From NCBI GenBank assembly GCA_009761415.1, contig QUOL01000001.1, positions 3,596,001 through 3,660,000 of the forward strand: a DNA stretch of 64,000 bases, read 5' to 3'. Positions 45,752-55,628 of this stretch are shown piece by piece. How positions within the stretch are numbered: position 1 is the stretch's first letter; every line of letters starts with the position of its first letter. The notes under the pieces were generated by a model. The model was not told the origin of the DNA. It saw only the letters and a program-made list of their open reading frames with translations, and made no database searches. The translations under genes were made by a program, and so were the position numbers. Origin of the DNA: Sarcomyxa edulis (taxonomy: Eukaryota > Basidiomycota > Agaricomycetes > Agaricales > Mycenaceae).

Positions 45752-46377
45752 ATGGCTCAACGATCGACGGTCCCCTTTCAAACTCTTCTTTCCTTCGGAC
45801 TCATATCTTCGTACATACCAACTACCTACGCAATATGTGTGGATAGGAATGGGTGCGTGTATCTCTCGTCTGTGGTGCATTCCTGATCTGACCATGCTCC
45901 ATACCCATTTTAGGAACGTTGTCAGCAGTTTCAATTGTGTGCCGGCTGCGAAGATCGGCATTGCCATTGCAGTCTGTGAGTATTCCCATTCACCACTCCC
46001 TCTCCAAATCCGCAGTCGATGTGATACTTATCCGCTCACCAGTCGTAATATTCATATTCCTCCTATGCTGCTGCAAAATTGCACAGCGGAGACGTGTTAC
46101 TGCCGCAAACTTAGCGTACATCCAGAATCAACCCCAGACATTGCCTCCGGCGGGGGAATACCCTCCGTCCCCATATGCCCCGGGTGTCTATAATGGCACC
46201 CCACTGCAGCCGGGTCAGGCCTATGTGTATACTGGGCCCCAGCAGTATCAGCCTCCTCCTGGACCACCACCGGCCCCTCCGTATGATCCTTCTTCAAAGC
46301 CTGCATATGATCCTACGAATGCTCCTCAGTACCCACCACCAACGTATAGTAAAGACGGTCCAGCTGCGGAGCGTTGA
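45752..46377 (+). CDS. Small single-pass membrane protein, Pro/Tyr-rich tail (paralogue B)
   Basis: Three exons (45752-45852, 45914-45975, 46043-46377) give 165 residues. Signal peptide: MAQRSTVPFQTLLSFGLISS, with cleavage expected near TTYA. A short lumenal part with two Cys (ICVDRNGN ... FNCVPAAK) leads to a membrane helix (IGIAIAVFVIFIFLLCCCKI) with three Cys at the cytosolic border, candidates for palmitoylation. The tail is Pro/Tyr-rich: PGQAYVYTGPQQYQ, PPPGPPPAPPYDPSS, PPPTYSKDG. Several P-P-x-Y motifs (PPPTY, APPYD) could recruit WW domains of Rsp5-type ubiquitin ligases; that is inference. It shares the MxQRS start, architecture and QAYVxTGP with the gene at 28918. Confidence 0.78.
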
Positions 46378-46589
46378 TTGCTACGAGTGCGTTCTCTCTC
46401 TTTCCCCTCCTCGCATCAGGTTCCTGACTTTGAGGACAGCAGTTGTATTTCTCGAGACTTTGGACTACCTGCATCTATGGACTGCATCTATGGATGGATA
46501 TTCTTACCAGTATACCTACTGTACTTTTGTAACATTACACGCATCTAAACTTGACTCGAACGAACATGCAACATGCATATCTAATGTGT

Positions 46590-47695
46590 CTACTCTGAGT
46601 TTGAGTTTGAGTCAGCCTCAACTTTTCCCACCTCCTCAGCACCCTCCCAAGAACCGTAGCAAGCAAAGTCATTGGCCAGTCGACCGTGTTCCACCTCGAG
46701 CGCCATCTTTCGCAAAGGTCCTAGAGGAGCTTCGGAATACAGATCCTTCAAGATAGGCTCCACCGACGTCGACGTTATCATCAATAACTTCCCTGTAGGA
46801 TGCAGTAATTGCTGTAGAGTCTTCACGACCCTCTCGTTCGTGATCTGAATAAGTACAGCAAAAAATCAACTGGAGATAACACAAACTGCCAGTGGAATGA
46901 ACAAGAATGGGCAATCAAAAAAACGCACGCGATTCAAGAACGGAGGATCGACAACAGCGATATCGACACTACCTCTCAGATCTTCTGGGAACAAATCTGG
47001 TTCCTCGATGTCATATTGCACGTACTGTTTCGGTGCCAATACAGCGAAGCGTTGGTCGTATTCTAGGAGGCGTGCGCCTTTCAGTGGGTTTGTGTGTTGA
47101 AATGCTACGAACGCCGTCGGGCAGCAGAGGAATGCCACCGTTGATTCTTCCGAAGGGCATTGGTCACGGACGTGTCGGGCTAGTCGTGTCGCAAACCGTG
47201 TAGAGTACCTGTAATACACAAGTCAGTTCTACGAAATGATAGCTATGGAGATAAGAGAATGAAAAGAGGCAATATTGCTTGCCAATTAGAACCATTGTCG
47301 TCCACTCCGTGGTCCCGACGTCGACGTACCTATATTCATAACTATCTACGGGGATCTATTTATTGTATTTCTAAATCAGCGACTGCTCACCAGAATTGAC
47401 TTAGTTGCCAATCTTCTCCAAACGCTAGACGATATTCGTCGACGCTCATCATGGGTTTAACAGCCTCCTCCTCGTCTTCTACTTCTGCATCAATGTCAAG
47501 GTCTAGAGCTAGTTTAGCTACGCGTGCTGCGGCTTGCTCTGCGAGGTCATTGAAACGCCGTTCTTCTTCTGCTTTGGATGACAGGAATGAATCGAGGAGA
47601 GCGAGGGTGTTGGTGTCGAGTTTGGGTGGGGAGCTGGATAGAGTGCTAGTGGATGCGGAGAATGATGAGCGGGGGGATTCTGGTGCGTATAGCAT
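46590..47695 (-). CDS. EFM5: EEF1A lysine methyltransferase, EFM5/N6AMT2 family
   Basis: SAM-dependent methyltransferase that trimethylates a lysine of elongation factor eEF1A. At least three exons (first 47695-47393). The N-terminus LDTNTLALLDSFLSSKAEEE plus FGEDWQLSQFWYSTRFATRL is diagnostic of the family. Then VAFLCCPTAFVAF, ARLLEYDQRFAVLAP, YDIEEPDLFPEDL, VDIAVVDPPFLNR (DPPF catalytic motif), and the last exon ITNERVVKTLQQLLHPTGKL and LMITSTSVEPILKDLY. The ORF is open upstream to 47854, but ATG 47695 gives the family's usual N-terminus. Exon 1 to 2 intron is about 176 nt, longer than most here. It is divergent from ADE8, with 193 bp between start codons. Confidence 0.9.
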
Positions 47696-47888
47696 TGGTT
47701 TCGATACTTCTCGAGTGCCAGTAGAAGATGGAAAGAGATCAAGAGAGAAGAGAAAAAAATCAATAAAAAAGAACCCGATAGTGTATTTTGGCCACGCGAT
47801 TATCTTAGATCTATCACGATCGAACCTGCCGAGCTGCCGAGCCGCCCTTTTCATTTCCTCAGAAAATATAAACTTGTGTCGTTCTGCA
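47696..47888. promoter_or_regulatory. Bidirectional promoter between EFM5 and ADE8
   Basis: 193 bp separate the divergent start codons and must contain both core promoters. No factor site assigned. Confidence 0.5.
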
Positions 47889-48633
47889 ATGCCTGCTCCT
47901 CCAAGAACCCCAAGAAGAATTGTAGTGTTGATATCAGGCTCAGGTGCTTCAGATTCAGTGTTTCAGGCGGGTAAAAGACTGACTTTACCGTCCAGGAACT
48001 AATCTGCAAGCACTCATCGATGCTTGCAACACACCATCTCTACCAGAAACTCGCATCACACTAGTATTATCGAATCGCAAAGCAGCATATGGCCTGACAC
48101 GCGCAGCCCAAGCCAATCCACCGATACCCACCAATTACCTTGCCCTGCAGCCATTCTTGAAAAAGAATCCAGGAAAGACGAGAGACGATTACGATGTTGA
48201 GGTTGCCAAGATTGTATTGAGAGAAGACCCTGATCTCATCGTGTTGGCGGGCTGGATGCATGTGATGGGTAATGGTTTCTTGGACCTCGTGAGTGGGGTC
48301 AAGGCTGTAGAGGGTGATGACTCGTCGGTGAGGAGGTCGATTCCTGTCATCAATATCCATCCTGCACTACCAGGGGCGTTCGATGGAACACATGCGATTG
48401 AGAGGGCGTACGAGGCCTTTCAAAGAGGGGAAGTCGAGAAGGTTGGGATCATGGTGCATCGGGTGGTCAGAGAGGTGGATAGAGGAGAGCCAGTGATTGT
48501 GAGAGAAGTGCCGATTGAGAAAGAGGATCCGATTGAAGTGTTTGAGGAGAGACTGCATGCTGCTGAATGGGAAATTATAGTCCAGGCTACAGCGAAAGTC
48601 CTCGACGAAGTGAACCCAATAAAAGTGAGTTAG
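47889..48633 (+). CDS. ADE8: Phosphoribosylglycinamide formyltransferase (GAR transformylase)
   Basis: Third step of purine synthesis: transfers formyl from 10-formyl-tetrahydrofolate to GAR. Two exons (47889-47943, 47996-48633) give 230 residues. The phosphate-binding motif RRIVVLISGSGTNLQALID is rebuilt across the intron. VLSNRKAAYGL, LAGWMHVMG, the catalytic core INIHPALPGAFDG (Asn, His) and VGIMVHRVVREVDRGEPVI complete the active site, with D-R-G-E-P holding the catalytic Asp. The protein is monofunctional, as usual in fungi. The last codons (aaagtgagttag) form a perfect GTGAGT donor just before the stop, so an extra 3' exon is possible, but the stop gives a normal length. Confidence 0.93.
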
Positions 48634-49260
48634 ATTCCCGAGACAAAATGTATGATTGTGTCGAGTGTTGGTAGGAAAGAGATCTGGCTCCCGTGCGTTT
48701 CTCGACTCATATCTTGCGTTCTGTTCTGAATTTTCAAACTACAGTCATTTGAAAGCAAACCACTGGCAGCTGGAGATGCCCTTGTACACTTTACGGAATA
48801 TCAGGTGCTCCAGGGAGTGCTGCGACGCACTAGAGGAAGCTGTTGTCCGGCTTGGATTGCACGCTGTCTAGATGTAAAAAGTAGCTCCGCTGTATAAAAC
48901 ACCATGGAATTTTTCATTCCACGTTTCCTGGGTACGCCACTCAGAGCTGGACGAAAGGACGAAGGAGAGTCAGGGTGTGCGGGTAAAATATACACAAAGT
49001 CACGCCCACATGAGTCGCGTCTGTCGTCGCGTGAGTAACGTTTGTCTCCTTCATCTTGCGTTACCCTCCTTCTCTCCTCCCCGCCTACTAAATCATACGA
49101 ATTGTGAGTCTTATATTTCCCGCCAATAGTCATAAAACTCATGGCGGACTCTAGGCGAAACCCCCATTTCTTTCATTGCCCGCCGGAAACAAATCATAAT
49201 TTTCTTGGACTTCATAAACCTGCACGCTGTTGCTATATCTTGTTCAGAAGAACATTTAAA
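48634..49260. other. Intergenic, no gene seen
   Basis: This is 627 bp between ADE8 and the kinase-like gene. A possible alternative 3' exon of ADE8 might fall near 48,673; otherwise I see nothing coding. A TTTAAA sits directly before the kinase-like start. Confidence 0.4.
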
Positions 49261-52221
49261 ATGTCGGGGTGCTCCTCTGAATTACGCCGCGTGAGTTCTC
49301 CTTCCAATGTTCAATGATACGAATCACCTATCTATATACAGGTTTCCTCCATGTCGTCTTGCGACTCAGATGCGAGTGTCTTCGTACGTCAGCGGTCATT
49401 ACCCCCAATTCCACGGCTCGAGATCGATCCGTTCTATATGACGCCCTTCTCCGTACGTCGTCTTATCGAAATTCCTGCAGAATTCTCATTTCGAGTAAAT
49501 GCAGGATTCATTCCCCGGCTTGGTCATAGAGGATGATATGCAATCTCTGCGAGGCTGTTCGTCAATGGAGATGTTGGATAGAACATATCATTTAGAAGTC
49601 AGTAACGGCCCCAACTATAGAAATTTGGCCTCAATAACACTCCTTCTTAGCATTATACGAACATCAAGGACCTAGATCCGGATTGGGACGATGACGATAT
49701 CGATGTTTGTGGTTCTATGCCATATTCACTGACTGCCATACTGATTCCACCGTTCAGGAAATCGTCGTTATGTCACCAAAGCCAAGAGGGAGGCTAGCTA
49801 CGATAACAGAAGACACCGAGAGCGGATCGGAGGTTTGTCTACTATTCTTTTCCTTTCTTCGTGTTCTCACATATATTGCTCTCTTAGAGATCAGCATGTG
49901 CAATCGGACTAGCCGATTTTGACATACTGGATGCTTCCGGAACGCTATGTCGCAAATGCGATACCCATAAAGTGTACGCGATGAAAAGTTCTCAGACAAG
50001 TTCACAGCTCGTCTGGTCCGAGCAGTCCATTTCGACAGTGGTGAACCGTCTGAATACGCCGTTTCTTCCCAAAATGCATTGGAGTTTTCAGGACGACGGG
50101 CTCTTGTATATGATCACGGTATGGATGGAGTGTAGCAACCCGCTCTGTCGTACTGAACATGGACCCTTCACCAGGACTTCTACCCCGGAGGCAGCCTTCT
50201 TTCTCATATAACTCAAAATGGGGCTTTGAAACCCGAACGAGCGCTTTTCTACGCTAGTGAAATAGTCAGTTCCTATCCTACACACCCTCTCCTTCAACGT
50301 TGAATTACTTTCTAAACCTCTTCAGATCAGTGGTATATCCAATCTTCACGCTGCCAAGATAATGCACCGAGATCTCAATCCCGAGAACGTCATGATTGAC
50401 GCTCGTGGGCATATCGTTCTGACAAACTTCAGGTGTGCAAAGTTGTCGGACCCCAAAGATTTTCGTCATCACCGTCGAATTGTATCGGCTGGTGGAAAGA
50501 AGGAGTATCAAGCTCCTGAGATGTTATTGGGTTGGACGCATGATTTTTCAGTTGATTGTTGGGGCTTTGGGATTTTGTTGTATTTCATGTTGTTTGGGAC
50601 GGTGGGTTGATCTGATTTGCTCGCGTTGAAGGAATTGTGAGCTTACAAAGACTTTTTCTTCTTCCATTGGATATCCAGAATCCATTCGGAGACGTTGACA
50701 GCGAAATAGACCACGGAGCAATGCTCCAGAAGATCTTGCATGCTGATATCCCGTTCCAGTCGAGCCCTCGAATTGATTCCGCCGCACAAGGTCTCATCAC
50801 GAAGGTAATTCTTCACAATGCTCTTAGGTGTCTCTTTTGTTAATACTCGTGCAGTGTTTGGAAAGAAACCCCATCATACGCTTGAAACTGCACGAGATAA
50901 AATCTCATTCGTACTTCGTCGCTGTGTGAGATTTTTATTCCTCCGTTCGTTCCAGTCATTCGATCTTATATCCTTGTTTTGCGTAGGAATTGGAGGCTTG
51001 TCGCTGGAAAGGGCATCAGAGGTATGGTTTCACCATTCCTTGTTGTCTCGTTATCTGACGGTGAATATCTTCGGATAAGTGCCCTACCTCCCTGAACTAG
51101 ACGTTCGAAAGAGTCATATTGAGCCTCCGAAGAAGGCTGTGGTCCACAACGGATCGAGCAATCCTTCTCGAAGACTTTCTCAGACCGCTGAGATCGATCT
51201 ATCAACGAACAAAGTAGATCCATTCGCGAGGCCAGCTCGCCGTCAATCATTGCCAAAGATCTTCCGGATGTCGTCCTTGTCCGTAGGACCCTCCGTCGCT
51301 GAAATAAGCCTGCAAGAAGCGATCGCGCTTGAGCCCACCATTACGCATCTCGTTGATACTACTGCTCTACAGACTGACCGTGCAAACGAAATTACGGCGC
51401 AAGAGCGTATGGCCTTGTTTTGGGAGATGTTCGATTCTGATCAGGACGTCCAATCGTCGACGTCGTCTCCAATTGCTGGCGATCCTCTGTCCTCTATCCA
51501 TCTCCCTCTCGGTCGGAAATTGCGCAAACGCTCTTCCATTATACCTGAAAGGCTTTCGGCTGCAATCTCTACGTCTCATAACAAACTACGCAAGAAAGTT
51601 CGGCCAACGAGCGACGCGCCTTGGTTGTCTCCAAGACCTCATGCGCGATTTGCGGACCTTCCAGGCGGTATCGAGCAGGTTGGAGACGGGATCGGCTATA
51701 CGTATAATATCCCTGCTGCTGCTCGCTCCAAGGTGTCTATCTGCACTACAAGCAAACCGACGACTTGCCGTGGTATCTTTCCAGTATTGACTGGATTTGG
51801 AATAGGCCTAGGTCTGAGGTTGGGAAATGGGTTGGGGATCACTAGGAAGTCGAAGGGAAAGGCGCGAACTCCTCGGCTTGGGCAGGGGAGGTTTGGAAAT
51901 AGCCAAGCTACTTTTGGAGGGATGCACGATGATATGTATGAAGGAGGTGATTGGAGTCCCGCTATACCCATGGCTGACATGATATCGCCGCTCTCTGGTC
52001 ATACTACGCAGTCTCCCATGTCGGATGGTGCTCTGCTGACTCCGGATAGTGTCCACTTCAAGGATGGCCAAGTCGCGACGATCTCACGAGAAGCGAAGAC
52101 GGATGATCCTGATACTACGCTTCGTCTAGTCTCGCCTTCGGACTTGGAGATGCCACTTTCCCCTACGATGGTGCATGGTTTTAGGCCCGTGCATCCTTAT
52201 CTGTTTGGTGGTACGCAGTAA
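49261..52221 (+). CDS. Protein kinase-fold protein with degraded DFG (probable pseudokinase)
   Basis: Many exons rebuild an AGC-like kinase domain. Exon 1 starts MSGCSSELRRVSSMSSCDS. The domain begins near IGLADFDILDASGTL, where the Gly-rich loop lacks G-x-G-x-x-G. The ATP lysine is present (VYAMKSS). LLYMIT, YPGGSLLSHITQNG and the loop HRDLNPENVM keep the catalytic Asp and the metal Asn, but Lys is replaced by Asn. DFG is replaced by N-F-R (VLTNFRCAKL), removing the metal-binding Asp. APE (EYQAPEMLLG), DCWGFG and the Arg of the C-lobe (NPIIRLKLHEIKSHSYF) are kept. NWRLVAGKGIRVPYLPEL resembles the AGC boundary. A 370-residue Ser/Arg-rich tail, all from one exon, follows. Probably a scaffold. 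Confidence 0.75.
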
Positions 52222-52355
52222 TTTACAAGTCACTTCCTCATGGGTTGTCATGTTTTATTTTTATGTTTATGTTTATTTTATCCGCTCTCTTGTATATGTG
52301 GTACATTCGTTCTGTATGTGTATATGTTACAAATAGGATATGGACTTTCAACGTT

Positions 52356-53426
52356 TCAACCTGAAGAGGCGTCGTTGTTTTCGTTCCGCGCGGACGCATC
52401 GATACTGCAATACTTTTTGTGATACTTCCACCCCTGCGTCTGACACGACCTGTCACAGAACCTTGTCTTTTTGCACGCAGAGCATTGAGCCATCGAGGTC
52501 CCTTCAGGAAAGTCCTCCTTGCTCTTCCCACAGTATGCGCAGAACGTGTCGATGCGTTTCAAACGAGCAAGAACCCTCTTCGAAAGCATGACAGCATCTT
52601 CAGATTGGACCGCACGACCTGAAGATCCGGGAACAATGCGCTCGGATATTATGAGCCTCCCGCGTTCTCTGGTGAACTGAGGCAAGAGTTTGTCCCGATA
52701 GTCCTGCATACGCTCCATCACAAACACTTCACCGCCTGGACCACGCATGCCAATGATAGGGGCGACGAGGTCGAGAGCTACACAGCCATCATTGTCAGGG
52801 TCCGACAGCGCTACATCGTCTTCGCCGAACAGCAGATAACACCAAGGAAAAGGACCGTCAGACCCCGTGATGAACTGGTCTATCTGAACCTTGGTTGGAC
52901 CGAGGTGAGGTTTTTTGATCACTTTGCAAATGTAGGTGACGAGACGGGGTACGATAGGTTCTTCGACGATTGAAAAAGCTTTGGGGTCGGTAATGATGGA
53001 ATGACCCTGTGAAGTTCGAATGCGAAGCTTCGTGTCGGCTGGCAGGTTATCGAGTATAAGCTGCATGGCATGAGCCATTACATATCCACCATCGTGGTTT
53101 TTTATACGCCAGAAAGCAGTTTGCAACTGGGTTTCTGTTAGGGGCCCCGGCAAGGAGCTCGTGAAATCTGGAAGCTTGAACGTCGAGCATTCAACGGGTG
53201 GCGCTCTAACATCTTCGTCAGCCTCGTCGGCTAGGAAATAGGCAGTGACTGGGGTGTTTGGTGGAAGACGGTCGAGTTCTGGGAGACGAACGTGTGGAGG
53301 AAGAGCGGTTCTTGGCTTGGTTCTGTCGTTGATTTCGCGTAGCCGACAATGCTTGAACCTGGGCTCTGTGAGCAGACGCTCTCTGAGAAGTTTCGTAGCT
53401 AAATCGTGGAGGTCAAGAATGGCCAT
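52356..53426 (-). CDS. MYND zinc-finger protein
   Basis: A single-exon gene of 356 residues, unusual here where nearly all genes have introns. The C-terminal MYND finger is complete: C-A-Y-C-G-K, then C-S-A-C-K-K, F-C-D-R-S-C and W-K-Y-H-K-K-Y-C, giving the C-C/C-C/C-C/H-C pattern. MYND fingers bind proline-rich partners. The preceding 280 residues have no domain I recognise; they include an acidic/proline N-terminal region (LPELDRLPPNTPVTAYFLAD) and a central part with GSDGPFPWCYLLFGEDDVAL. There is no SET domain, so methyltransferase function is not suggested. The start ATG has an in-frame leader MAILDLHDLATKLLRERLL. Confidence 0.88.
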   Translation of the reverse strand: MAILDLHDLATKLLRERLLTEPRFKHCRLREINDRTKPRTALPPHVRLPELDRLPPNTPVTAYFLADEADEDVRAPPVECSTFKLPDFTSSLPGPLTETQLQTAFWRIKNHDGGYVMAHAMQLILDNLPADTKLRIRTSQGHSIITDPKAFSIVEEPIVPRLVTYICKVIKKPHLGPTKVQIDQFITGSDGPFPWCYLLFGEDDVALSDPDNDGCVALDLVAPIIGMRGPGGEVFVMERMQDYRDKLLPQFTRERGRLIISERIVPGSSGRAVQSEDAVMLSKRVLARLKRIDTFCAYCGKSKEDFPEGTSMAQCSACKKTRFCDRSCQTQGWKYHKKYCSIDASARNENNDASSG

Positions 53427-54028
53427 TTGAATGATTTGAGAGTGAGGTGAGATGGACGTGGTTTTAGACCAAGTGTCTTTGGTCTATTTTTGCAACGCTT
53501 CCGATCTGCTCTCATGCTCATGAACCCGGATTTTCCTGGTTCTCCCTGTCTTTCGAGATACTCTTCAGCTACTCTTCGCGTGATACATCGCAACGGTTCG
53601 AATCTATTGGGCGAAAAAATGCACAACGGAGTCCAGCCGCCTGGCCAAGTATACGGACTCACGGGGCAACCACCGTTTCTCGTGGTCAGCGCAGCCTCAC
53701 CGTCATACGGCCACACATACTAAGGAAATATAAAGTTGGAGAGAACTAGACGACGTTCATGCCGAGGGCGATCGAGTTTCCTCTATTGCATTCAATCGAC
53801 CTCATTTTCTCCGCACTCCGCAGGCTCAACTGCGTCTATGTCTTGACTCTTTTTACATGCCTGCGCAGTTTGAAGAGCATCAGCTATATAGCAATGGAGC
53901 CCGAAATTCGAGGTCAAACTCCTTTTGCGACGTAACGAAGTCCAACCAACAGACAGTGCGTCCAGTATTTGATCCAAAAGTCGCGTTTTGACCAATCTCA
54001 GAGCTAACAGAACAGTAGACTTCATTCA

Positions 54029-55343
54029 ATGAGTAAAGTCAAGATAACCCCGATCACCACCGTTAAAGAGTACCTTGATAACTCCGAGGCGGTCAGGTTA
54101 CAGAATATCGGTCAAATGTCAGTATGAAATCCACACCCTCTCTTTCATGCCATTCAAAACAACCCTCCGTCAGAACGTATGACGGCCAAATACCCGATTG
54201 TCTGAAACCTCAAGATATACTCCCCGAAGCCATTACGTTCGAAAGACCAAATGTTCACTGGAACGATATCGAAGGCCTCGAAGACGCTAAAACCACGCTG
54301 AAAGAAACGGTGGTTCTGCCACTCAAGTTCCCTCGATTGTTTACTGGCAACCGATGTCCATGGAAAACTATCCTATTGTATGGACCACCTGGAACTGGTA
54401 AATCGTTGATCGCGGAAGGCGTCGCGACCCATGCAGAATCCGCTCTTTTCAGTTTGCGTTGTAATGATCTAGCTAGTAAATGGCCGGACGAAGCTCAAAG
54501 GTCATTTCTTCATTATCTTCCTTTGGTAGATTCGAATACAATTGAGGCTGACATGTCATTTTTAGGATTTTGAAGACACTCTTCGACAGGGCTCGGCTGT
54601 CCCAACCCGCCATCATATTACTAGATAATGTGGATGCGTTGGTCGGGCCACCAGGGGAGACTGAATCTATCTGGACCAAGAAAACGAAGACCGAACTCTT
54701 GATGCAGATCGATAGTATGTGGGGACAAGAACTTGGCGTAGTCGTGATCGGGGTCACAAGTAAGCCCTGGAATCTGGATATAGCCATCAAGAAAAGGTAT
54801 ACCACAGCCTGTTTCGTTTCTCAATTCTGTGGACTGATGAAGTCCATGTTCTCTTTTAGATTTGAGGAGAGGATCTATATCCCTCTACCATCTGCTGAGA
54901 TACGCCGAGACAAATTTCTGCATTGCATAAACTCGACACCGAATGAACTGACCGAAGAAGACTACGACGTGCTGGTAGCTCGTACCCAAGGGTGAGTCCT
55001 TTTACATCACATTTGCTTCCAGGTTTGCGTGCTAAGCGTCCGAAATAGATACTCAAGTGCTGATGTATCTTCTGTCGTCCGTGAAACAATGCTGCTCCCC
55101 GTTCGGAAGTTGATATCTGGGAGATACTTCGCGCCCATACCAAATACCCATCGCACAAAATGGACACCTTGCTCTTCCGAGGACGAACAAGCCGTCGAAA
55201 AATCCTGCTTAGACATCGAGGCTGCCGAGATCTTCGAACCGGCTTTGAAGATGACCGATTTCATGGAAATATTGAGTGGCATGCACCCTGTCTGGGACGG
55301 GGAAGAGGTTGACATTCGACGATACGACGAGTGGGATATATAG
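54029..55343 (+). CDS. Vps4-like AAA ATPase without MIT domain, Walker B altered
   Basis: Five exons (54029-54117, 54174-54500, 54566-54796, 54860-54991, 55049-55343) give 357 residues. Vps4/meiotic-clade AAA signatures: VHWNDIEGLEDAKTTLKETV, VLPLKFPRLF, Walker A GPPGTGKS, FEERIYIPLP, YSSADVSSVVRE and the C-terminal TDFMEILSGMHPVW. Differences from active Vps4: the Walker B acidic pair is D-N (IILLDNVDAL) instead of D-E; the pore-loop K-W-M-G-E is K-W-P-D-E; and sensor-region RRR is KKR. The N-terminus is only about 30 residues before the AAA domain and has no MIT domain. Canonical Vps4 disassembles ESCRT-III; this paralogue is predicted to bind but hardly hydrolyse ATP. Confidence 0.82.
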
Positions 55344-55628
55344 GCACTGGGATCGTCTAGAAGACTTGATCCAACTCCTGCACGTACTTAATTTATTTAC
55401 TTATTTATCCTGTACCATAGAGCATCATAGAGCAGTCTTTTGAGGTCCTTTCGAGTTTGAGTGAAATCCAGAGTCGGAGTCGAGTTGACGCGACGACACG
55501 CGCCTTGATCGTAAGCGCGTGGGCTGTGATCGTTTTTGGCTTGGCTTGACTTGTTTTACTGCCTCATTCTCTTGCCTTCCATCATCCTCTGTTTTTGACG
55601 TCTATTTCACGAATCTTCTGAAGACAAT
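55344..55628. other. Intergenic between AAA gene and CAND1
   Basis: This is 285 bp, with alternating AT-rich sequence near 55,390. No ORF; contains terminator and CAND1 promoter. Confidence 0.4.

Noticed and set aside
53590..53620. ggttcgaatct resembling a tRNA B box
   Set aside because: No A box or acceptor-stem pairing at the right distance.
53490..54025. MIT-domain exon upstream of the Vps4-like gene
   Set aside because: I looked for helices typical of MIT in all plus frames and found none joined by plausible splice sites.
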